Shown here: positions 58,065 through 64,000 of the stretch, in pieces
How the letters are laid out: the number at the start of each line of letters is the position of its first letter
Numbering within the stretch: the first letter of the stretch is position 1
Assembly (NCBI RefSeq): GCF_004345665.1
Contig: NZ_SLWR01000011.1
Span: 1 to 64,000 of the forward strand
Direction of reading: 5' to 3'
Source: Kribbella antiqua
Lineage (GTDB): Bacteria; Actinomycetota; Actinomycetes; Propionibacteriales; Kribbellaceae
DNA length: 64,000 nt
Translations under genes and position numbers: made by a program
Notes under the pieces: generated by a model
Seen by the model: only the letters and a program-made list of their open reading frames with translations
The model's database searches: none
What the model was told of the DNA's origin: nothing

Positions 58065-58937
58065 ATGAACGAGACGGACCTCCGGCTGGCGGACGGCCGC
58101 ACGCTGCACGTCTACGACTCCGCGCCCGGCGACGACGGCCGGCTGCCGGTGTTCTGGCACCACGGCACCCCGAACCTCGGCGTCCCACCCGAGCCGCTGG
58201 CCGAGGCCGGCGAGTGGCTGGGCATCCGGTGGTTCTCGTTCGACCGTCCCGGGTACGGCGGTTCGACGGCGGCACCCGGGCGGACGATGGCCTCAGTCGC
58301 GGCCGACCTGACCGCCGTCGCCGACCGGCTCGGCATCGGCAGCTTCGCGCTGATGGGCTACTCAGGAGGCGGTTCGTACGCACTCGGTTCGGCCGCGGTC
58401 CTCGGAGACCGGGTCGAGGCCGTCGCCACCTTCGCCGCCATCGCGCCGTACGACGCCATCGGCCTCGACTGGTACGACGGAATGGTCGCCTCCGGCCTGA
58501 AATCGCTGAGAGCAGCCGCGGCCGGCCGCGATGCGAAGGTCCAGCACGAGAACTCCGGCGTCGAGTACGACCCCGAGTTCACCGCGGCGGACCTCGCGAT
58601 GTTCGAGGGCCCGTGGGGCTGGCTGGGCTCGGTCGCGGGTGAGAAGTCGATGCCGAACGGACCGGACGGGCTGATCGACGACGACTGTTCTTATGTAATG
58701 CCGTGGGGTTGCGACCCGACCGCGATTACCGCGCCGGTCCTGCTCTGCCACGGCGACGACGACGGCATCATCCCGAGCACCCATGGCCGCTGGCTGGCCG
58801 AGCACCTCCCGACGGCCTCGCTTCGCCTCTACCCGGGCGACGGCCATGTCTCCGTCCTCGCCCACGCCGAGGACAGTCTGGAGTGGATCCGCGCGCAAAC
58901 CGCCTCGCCGTACGACGGTGCCCTCGGCAACAGTTGA
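58065..58937 (+). CDS. alpha/beta hydrolase
   Basis: The 290-residue cytosolic protein has the oxyanion segment PVFWHHGTPNLGVPP, the nucleophile elbow ALMGYSGGGSYAL (G-x-S-x-G), the acid region VLLCHGDDDGIIPSTHG and the catalytic His in GDGHVSVLAH. It is probably an esterase, lactonase or epoxide-type hydrolase; substrate unknown. ATG 58065 follows AAGGTGAG. The kinase gene begins 32 bases after its stop. Confidence 0.9.
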   Translation: MNETDLRLADGRTLHVYDSAPGDDGRLPVFWHHGTPNLGVPPEPLAEAGEWLGIRWFSFDRPGYGGSTAAPGRTMASVAADLTAVADRLGIGSFALMGYSGGGSYALGSAAVLGDRVEAVATFAAIAPYDAIGLDWYDGMVASGLKSLRAAAAGRDAKVQHENSGVEYDPEFTAADLAMFEGPWGWLGSVAGEKSMPNGPDGLIDDDCSYVMPWGCDPTAITAPVLLCHGDDDGIIPSTHGRWLAEHLPTASLRLYPGDGHVSVLAHAEDSLEWIRAQTASPYDGALGNS

Positions 58938-58969
58938 TTCACCGGTACCGCACTGGGTACCGGAGTGAC

Positions 58970-59902
58970 GTGCTACTGGCGGGCCGTTACCGACTGACCG
59001 AGTTGCTCGGTCACGGTGGGATGGGCGAGGTGTTCCGCGGATGCGACGAACTTCTCGGGCGGTCGGTGGCGGTGAAGGTGTTGCTCCCCAATCGGCGAGA
59101 CCCCTTCGCGGCGGCGCGGTTCCGGCGGGAGGCCCGGACCGCGGCGATGGTGAAGGACCCGCACGTCGTAGCGGCGTACGACTTCGGCCGGGACGCCGGC
59201 AGCTATTACCTCGTGATGGAGCTGGTGGAGGGCCGCAGCGTCGCGCATGAGCTCGCACTGAACGGCCCGCTCGAGCCTGAGCGGGCCGTCGACATCATCC
59301 GGCAGGCGGCGACCGGTCTGGCCGCGGCGCACCGGCAGGACATCGTCCACCGCGACATCAAGCCGGCGAACCTGCTGATCGACGCGGACGGAACAGTGAA
59401 GGTCGCTGACTTCGGCATCGCCCGGTTCCTCACCGACACGACCAGCACCACGTCGGGTCAGATCCTCGGGACGAGTTGCTACCTGGCCCCCGAACGTGCC
59501 CTGGGCAAACCGGCCACGGCCGCCTCGGACGTCTACGCCCTCGGCTGCGTGCTGTACCAGCTGCTGACCGGCCATCCGCCCTTCATGGCCGACGACCCGA
59601 CGGCAGTGCTGCAGCAGCAAGTCGAGCGAGAACCGATACCGCCGAACGAGCTGTGCCCGGGACTCGCCGAACCCATCGCGGAGCTGCTCCTGCGGATGCT
59701 CGCCAAGAACCCGGCCGAGCGCCCGACCGCGGCCAAGATCGCAGCGGGCATTTCGCCCGAGCTGCCAGTCGTCGAGCAACCGGCCAGACATCCGCTCCCG
59801 ATCAGGCGACTCTGGCGACACGCGGTCCTGGCGGTGGCCGCGGCTCTGCCCGAGCGAGCACACCGCGCCCAAGAAGACGACACCCAGCCACTGAGTCAGT
59901 GA
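58970..59902 (+). CDS. soluble Ser/Thr protein kinase (PknB-type catalytic domain)
   Basis: The 310-residue product from GTG 58970 behind GGAG has YRLTELLGHGGMGEVFRG (glycine loop), VAVKVL (Lys), IVHRDIKPANLLI, ADFGIARF, the APE segment (YLAPERALGK) and DVYALGCVLYQLLTGHPPF. All key catalytic residues are present. Beyond the catalytic core there is only a short basic tail with no transmembrane helix or PASTA domain. It should phosphorylate cytoplasmic proteins. The hydrolase upstream and ArsR gene downstream are possible functional neighbours. Confidence 0.92.
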   Translation: MLLAGRYRLTELLGHGGMGEVFRGCDELLGRSVAVKVLLPNRRDPFAAARFRREARTAAMVKDPHVVAAYDFGRDAGSYYLVMELVEGRSVAHELALNGPLEPERAVDIIRQAATGLAAAHRQDIVHRDIKPANLLIDADGTVKVADFGIARFLTDTTSTTSGQILGTSCYLAPERALGKPATAASDVYALGCVLYQLLTGHPPFMADDPTAVLQQQVEREPIPPNELCPGLAEPIAELLLRMLAKNPAERPTAAKIAAGISPELPVVEQPARHPLPIRRLWRHAVLAVAAALPERAHRAQEDDTQPLSQ

Positions 59903-59964
59903 TTCCAAGCAACAGCTTGACATATGGCTGAACCTCGGCGCATATTCCAAGCATGTCTTTGGAA
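59902..59964 (+). promoter_or_regulatory. leaderless promoter with repeated operator boxes for the ArsR-MFS pair
   Basis: TTGACA (59917-59922) and CATATT (59941-59946) are -35 and -10 hexamers with 18-base spacing, placing the transcript start at or near the ATG at 59953. ATTCCAAGCA occurs at 59902-59911 and again at 59944-59953. The second box extends into an imperfect palindrome TTCCAA-N8-TTGGAA (59945-59964) over the start codon. Confidence 0.7.
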
Positions 59965-60546
59965 AAGGATCCGCGCCGGCTCCGGCTGTTGGACGATCCG
60001 CTGGCGATCCGGGCGATGGCCCATCCGGTCCGGCTCGACCTGCAGTCGCTGCTCGGCCGCGAAGGACCGATGACCGCGGCCGACGCGGCCCGCCGGCTCG
60101 GCATCAGCCAGGCACTCGCGTCGCATCACCTCCGGCAGTTGGCGAAGTACGACTTCGTCGAGCCGGCGCCGGGCAAGGACAACCGCGAACGCCCGTGGCG
60201 GCTGGTCGCGACCTCGCAGTCCTGGCGCGAGGCCTCTCGAACCCCCGAGGGTGCCGCGGCTGCCGACGTACTGGAGCAACTGCTGGCCGAGCGGGCGCTG
60301 GACAGGCTGGCCCGCTGGCAGGAGCAGCGGGTGAACGAGGACCCGATCTGGCGCGACAACGCCGGCATCGGAAACAGCGGCTTCTACCTCACCGGCGAAG
60401 AACTGGCCGAGCTGCTCGAACAGATCGAGGCCCTGATGCAGCGGTACGTCGACGAGCGGCCGATCGACGACAAGTCGACCCGCCCACCGGGCAGCCGGTA
60501 CGTCTCCATCACCCAGATCGTCACAATCGCCCCGGAGGAGCCGTGA
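59953..60546 (+). CDS. ArsR-family winged-helix repressor
   Basis: The 197-residue protein has the ArsR helix-turn-helix (AIRAMAHPVRLDLQSLLGREGPMTAADAARRLGISQALASHHLRQLAKYDFVEPAPG). A longer C-terminal region (ERALDRLARWQEQRVNEDPIWRDNAG) resembles drug-responsive relatives rather than metal sensors; no Cys-rich metal motif is seen. Its stop overlaps the MFS start (GTGA). It probably represses the pair through the ATTCCAAGCA boxes at its own promoter and is released by an exported compound. Confidence 0.9.
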   Translation: MSLEKDPRRLRLLDDPLAIRAMAHPVRLDLQSLLGREGPMTAADAARRLGISQALASHHLRQLAKYDFVEPAPGKDNRERPWRLVATSQSWREASRTPEGAAAADVLEQLLAERALDRLARWQEQRVNEDPIWRDNAGIGNSGFYLTGEELAELLEQIEALMQRYVDERPIDDKSTRPPGSRYVSITQIVTIAPEEP

Positions 60547-61796
60547 AAGAGCTGTGGGGAGTACTCGCGCGCCAACACGACTACCGGCTCGTCCTCAGCG
60601 CCGGACTGATCTCGCTCACCGGCGACTGGCTCCTCCGCACCGGCCTGGCGTTCCAGGTTTACGTCCTGACCGGTTCGACCCTCGCCTCCGGCGGCCTGCT
60701 GCTCGCGTCCTTCCTCCCGACGGTGGTGCTCGGCTCACTGGCCGGCGTCTTCGTCGACCGATGGGACCGCCGGCGCACCATGATCATCACGAACATCCTC
60801 AACGCGGTCGTCTTGCTCCCACTCCTCGCGGTCAGAGACGACAGCGCGATCTGGATCGTGTACGTCGTCGTCCTCGCGCAGAGCTGTTTGCAGCAGTTCT
60901 TCAGCCCGGCCGAGCAGTCGATGGTGCCGCACCTGGTCGAGCCCGGCCAACTGCTGACCGCGAACGCATTGAACAGTCAGATCCGGGACGTCGCACGCCT
61001 GGCCGGTGCGGCGATGGGCGGTGTACTCGCGGCCGCCGGTGGACTGCCGCTGCTCGCGATCGTCGACGCCGCGACCTTCCTCCTCGCGATGGGGCTGATC
61101 GCCCGCGTCCGGCACCGCGTCGAGCGCACCGTGGTCCGGCCGGCCGTCGGCGCGATCCGCCGGTTGAAGGCGGAATGGGCAGAAGGGATCCGGATCTGCC
61201 TCGGCGGCAGGGCGATGCGGTTGGTGTTCGTGTTCGGCCTGGTCACCGGGGTCGGTGAAGGGGTGATGAGCACGCTGTTCGCGCCGTTCGTCAGTTCCGA
61301 GCTCGGCGGCGACGGGACGGCGTACGGGCTGATCGTGTCGTCGCAGGCGGTGGGCGGGATCGCGGGCGGCCTGGTGGCGGCCGCGACCGGGTCGAGGCTG
61401 CCGGCGGCGAAGATGTGGGGTGTCGGAGCGGTGCTGTTCGGGCTGATCGACCTGGTGCTGTTCTGTTACCCGCTGATCTCGAGCAGCCTGATCCCGGCCT
61501 TCGTCTGCATGGTGATCGTCGGCGTCCCGGGCGCGTTCACCATCGCCGGCGCGATGACTGTCATCCAGCGACTCACCGACGACGCCTCCCGCGGCCGCGT
61601 GTTCGGTGCTCTGTTCGCGGCCGAAGGAGTCGCCGTACTGACCGGAATCGTCGCCGCCGGTGTCCTCGGTGAGCTGGTCGGTGTCATTCCGGTCCTGGTC
61701 TTCCAGGGCCTTGGTTACCTGGTCGGCGGTGTCGTCATCCTGGCTCGACGGTCTCTACTGACTCCTCAGCCGGAGCCTGCTGGTCTGCCGTCGTGA
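60543..61796 (+). CDS. MFS exporter (MefA/DHA3-type)
   Basis: The 417-residue transporter has about 12 hydrophobic segments. It shows the DHA3-type features FQVYVLTGSTLASGGLLLASFLPTVVLGSLAGVFVDRWDRRRTMI and SPAEQSMVPHLVEPGQLLTANALNSQIRDVARLAGAAMGG. GTG 60543 is coupled to the ArsR stop. Family members export macrolides, other drugs or small molecules. The C-terminus overlaps the convergent CNNM gene by 62 bases. Confidence 0.9.
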   Translation: MKELWGVLARQHDYRLVLSAGLISLTGDWLLRTGLAFQVYVLTGSTLASGGLLLASFLPTVVLGSLAGVFVDRWDRRRTMIITNILNAVVLLPLLAVRDDSAIWIVYVVVLAQSCLQQFFSPAEQSMVPHLVEPGQLLTANALNSQIRDVARLAGAAMGGVLAAAGGLPLLAIVDAATFLLAMGLIARVRHRVERTVVRPAVGAIRRLKAEWAEGIRICLGGRAMRLVFVFGLVTGVGEGVMSTLFAPFVSSELGGDGTAYGLIVSSQAVGGIAGGLVAAATGSRLPAAKMWGVGAVLFGLIDLVLFCYPLISSSLIPAFVCMVIVGVPGAFTIAGAMTVIQRLTDDASRGRVFGALFAAEGVAVLTGIVAAGVLGELVGVIPVLVFQGLGYLVGGVVILARRSLLTPQPEPAGLPS

Positions 61797-63066
61797 CCCG
61801 GTGGACTCTGACCCGGGCCACGCGGCGGCCGTCCATCTCTGTGACGATGAGCTTGTGGCTGTTGACGTAGGCCTCGTCGCCGGTGGTCGGGACCCGGCCG
61901 AGGCGGGCAGCGAGGAACCCGCCGGCTGTTTCGTAGGGGCCGTCGGGAAGTTCGAGGCCGGTTTCATCGGCGAAGTCGTCGAGGTTGAGCAGGCCGTCGA
62001 CCTCGACGTCGCCGCTGCGTAGCCGGGTGGTCTCGGCGGCTTCCTCGTCGTACTCGTCCTTGATGTCGCCGATGAGCTCCTCGACCAGATCCTCCAGCGT
62101 GACGATTCCCGCCGTACCGCCGTACTCGTCGAGGACGATGGCGAGGTGGGTCGACCGGCGGCGCATCTCGGTCAGGGTGGGCAGCAGCTTCGCGGTGTCC
62201 GGCAGCATCAGTACGTCGCGAGCCAGGTCGCCGACCCGGACCGAGCGGGACGCGACCGCCGGGTCGAAGAGGTCGCGGACGTGGACGAAGCCGACGATGT
62301 CGTCGGCCGAGCCGTTCATCACCGGGTAGCGCGAGTGCGGCCGCTCGGCGGCGAACTTGACCGCCTTGTACGCCGGCATCTCCGCGTCGACGAAGTCCAC
62401 CTCGGTACGCGGCAGCATCACCTCGCGCAGCTGGCGGCTGCCGGCCTCGAACACGTCGTCGACGATCCGGCGCTCCTCCTCACCCAGTGACTCGTGCGCG
62501 GAGACCAGGTCACGGAGCTCCTCCTCGGTCATCACCTCACGGTTCGCGTTCGGGTCGCCACCGAGGACGCGGACCACCAGGTCGGTCGACTTCGACAGCA
62601 GCCAGATCACCGGCCGGGCCAGCGTGGCGATCCGGTCCACCAGCGGCGCCAGGCCGAGCGCGAACGTCTCGGCCCGCTGCAGCGCGAGCCGCTTGGCGGC
62701 CAGCTCACCGAGGACGATCGAGACGTACGAGATCGCGATGGTGATCAGCACCAGCGCGACCGTGCTCGCGACCCCTTCGGGCAGGCCGAGCTTCTGCAAG
62801 TGCGGGGACAGGCTGTCGGCGAGCGTCGCGCCACCGAAGGCGGCGGACAGGAAGCCCATCAGGGTCACGCCGACCTGGACGGCGGACAGGAACCGGTTCG
62901 GGTTGGCGGCCACCCGGGCCACCGTTTCGCCCCGCTTGCCGCGGTGCGAGAGTGACTTCAGCTGGCTCTCCCGGAGCGAGACCAGCGCCATCTCGGCCGC
63001 GGCGAAGACCCCACCGATCAGCACGAAGATCAGGATCAGGACGATATTGAGCAGGGTTTCGTTCAT
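61735..63066 (-). CDS. CNNM/CorC-type membrane protein with CBS domains
   Basis: The 443-residue protein has an N-terminal DUF21 membrane domain with four helices (LILIFVLIGGVFAAAEMALVSLRESQL, VQVGVTLMGFLSAAFGG). A CBS pair follows (MLPRTEVDFVDAEMPAYKAVKFAAERPHSRYPVM and HLAIVLDEYGGTAGIVTLEDLVEELIGDIKDE). The CorC_HlyC domain ends the protein (GDVEVDGLLNLDDFADETG). It is a candidate magnesium/cobalt transporter or regulator; older annotation as hemolysin is misleading. The 3' end is convergent with and overlaps the MFS gene. Confidence 0.92.
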   Translation of the reverse strand: MNETLLNIVLILIFVLIGGVFAAAEMALVSLRESQLKSLSHRGKRGETVARVAANPNRFLSAVQVGVTLMGFLSAAFGGATLADSLSPHLQKLGLPEGVASTVALVLITIAISYVSIVLGELAAKRLALQRAETFALGLAPLVDRIATLARPVIWLLSKSTDLVVRVLGGDPNANREVMTEEELRDLVSAHESLGEEERRIVDDVFEAGSRQLREVMLPRTEVDFVDAEMPAYKAVKFAAERPHSRYPVMNGSADDIVGFVHVRDLFDPAVASRSVRVGDLARDVLMLPDTAKLLPTLTEMRRRSTHLAIVLDEYGGTAGIVTLEDLVEELIGDIKDEYDEEAAETTRLRSGDVEVDGLLNLDDFADETGLELPDGPYETAGGFLAARLGRVPTTGDEAYVNSHKLIVTEMDGRRVARVRVHRVTTADQQAPAEESVETVEPG

Positions 63067-63233
63067 CGGCGGGTGGTCCTAGAGCCCTCTCGTCGTACAG
63101 CGAGGAGAGGGCGACGGTTGGGCGTCGTCCATTTCAATACCTTAGCGGTGGCAAGCATCACCGTGCATGTTCGAGTTTGTTGGTTTACGATGATTCCTGG
63201 CCGTCGGTGTCGTACGGCCGGGAGGGTCAAACG

Positions 63234-64000
63234 ATGAACACACCGCGCGGCGCACGCCGGACGGATACCAAACTGTCCGACGGACGCGAGCTGATCTACT
63301 ACGACCCGGCCGACGCGCCGGCCCGGGTGCCACTCGAGGACACCCGCGCGCTGCCGGCGCCGCAGCCGCAGGTCGAGCTGCGCACCGACCCGCTCACCGG
63401 CGACGTGATCACCTACGCGACGCACCGCAACACCCGGACCTACCTGCCGCCGGCCGACCAGTGCCCGCTGTGCGCGAGCAAGCCGGGCAACCCGACCGAG
63501 ATCCCGGACCACGAGTACAACGTGGCCGTCTTCGAGAATCGGTTCCCCTCCTTCGCCGGACCGGGCCGGACCGAGGTGGTCTGCTTCACCAGCGACCACA
63601 ACCAGTCCTTCACCAACCTGTCCCAGGGCCAGGCCCGGCTGGTGGTCGACACCTGGGCCGACCGGACCGCCGACCTCAGCGCCCGCCCGGACGTCGAGTA
63701 CGTCTTCCCGTTCGAGAACCGCGGCCGTGAGATCGGTGTGACGCTGAGCCACCCGCACGGCCAGATCTACGGCTACCCCTTCCTCCCGCCCCGGATCCGC
63801 ACCCAGCTGGACCGCGCCCGCGAGTACGCCGAAGTTGCCGGCAGCAACCTGTTCGCCGACGTCCTGGCCGCGGAGAAGAAGGACGGCGCCCGGGTCGTCG
63901 CGGAGAACACCAACTGGACCGCCTTCGTCCCGGAGGCCGCCCGCTGGCCGGTGGAGGTGCACCTGTACCCGCACCGCCAGGTCGCCGACATCAGCGAGCT
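63234..64000 (+). CDS. galT: galactose-1-phosphate uridylyltransferase, 5' part
   Basis: The frame from ATG 63234, with GGGAGGG upstream, is open to the window edge and gives about 255 residues. TDTKLSDGRELIYYDP, RTDPLTGDVITYATHRNTRTYLPP and CPLCASKPGNPTEIP (zinc cysteines) lead to ENRGREIGVTLSHPHGQIYGYPF, whose HPHGQ motif carries the uridylylated His. The enzyme moves UMP between glucose 1-phosphate and galactose 1-phosphate in the Leloir pathway. The C-terminus is outside the window; galK or galE may follow. Confidence 0.94.
   Translation, partial: MNTPRGARRTDTKLSDGRELIYYDPADAPARVPLEDTRALPAPQPQVELRTDPLTGDVITYATHRNTRTYLPPADQCPLCASKPGNPTEIPDHEYNVAVFENRFPSFAGPGRTEVVCFTSDHNQSFTNLSQGQARLVVDTWADRTADLSARPDVEYVFPFENRGREIGVTLSHPHGQIYGYPFLPPRIRTQLDRAREYAEVAGSNLFADVLAAEKKDGARVVAENTNWTAFVPEAARWPVEVHLYPHRQVADISE

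Overview
The window is high-GC, densely packed bacterial chromosome with SorC, GntR/FadR, LAL-LuxR and AraC regulators, eukaryote-like Ser/Thr kinase, actinobacterial mannosyltransferases, and sugar ABC transporters that lack their own ATPase. GTG starts and rare TTA codons are also frequent signs. Together these indicate a soil actinobacterium, probably of the Nocardioidaceae/Kribbella type; the genus is an inference. No rRNA, tRNA, CRISPR array, integrase or transposase was recognised.

Layout. 1-276: 3' end of an HNH/DUF222-type protein. 0.5-8.1 kb: a polyol catabolic operon on the minus strand (binding protein, two permeases, mannitol/arabinitol-type dehydrogenase, a remnant of a second dehydrogenase, xylulokinase), read divergently from a SorC-family regulator with two palindromic operators. 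8.1-10.3 kb: a phosphotransferase, a uridine-kinase-like P-loop protein and a lipoprotein. 10.5-17.6 kb: a nucleoside uptake and salvage operon (BMP lipoprotein, ATPase, two permeases, cytidine deaminase, thymidine phosphorylase). 17.8-21.3 kb: M20 amidohydrolase, methylmalonyl-CoA-mutase-type large subunit and an AbrB/PIN toxin-antitoxin pair. 21.5-26.9 kb: two GT4 glycosyltransferases and a 1021-residue secreted beta-propeller protein. 27-31.5 kb: metallo-hydrolase and sdhCDAB.

31.5-36.8 kb: DUF2000 protein, D-aminopeptidase, AraC regulator, small membrane protein and a large LAL regulator. 37-43.8 kb: a gamma-glutamylation amine-catabolism operon (glutamine-synthetase-like ligase, gamma-glutamyl hydrolase, aldehyde dehydrogenase, short-chain dehydrogenase, FadR-type regulator, permease). 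Two promoters in it share an operator, and the aldehyde dehydrogenase start is buried in a long hairpin. 43.8-49.7 kb: trpS, 2'-5' RNA ligase, YihY, D,D-carboxypeptidase and a secreted M43-type protease. 49.8-57.4 kb: an amino-sugar uptake locus (SIS protein, binding protein, two permeases, divergent NagK-type kinase). A HigBA-like toxin-antitoxin pair separates it from a paralogous orphan binding protein. 57.5-64 kb: YCII protein, alpha/beta hydrolase, Ser/Thr kinase, ArsR regulator with MFS exporter, CNNM/CorC membrane protein and the 5' end of galT.

The most unusual signals are: an 88-bp palindromic repeat present twice, both times at a convergent gene junction; the self-sequestering aldehyde dehydrogenase leader with a three-codon ORF; the FadR-type operator shared by two promoters of the gamma-glutamyl locus; a leaderless ArsR promoter with repeated operator boxes; and a gene-by-gene G-to-C skew gradient.
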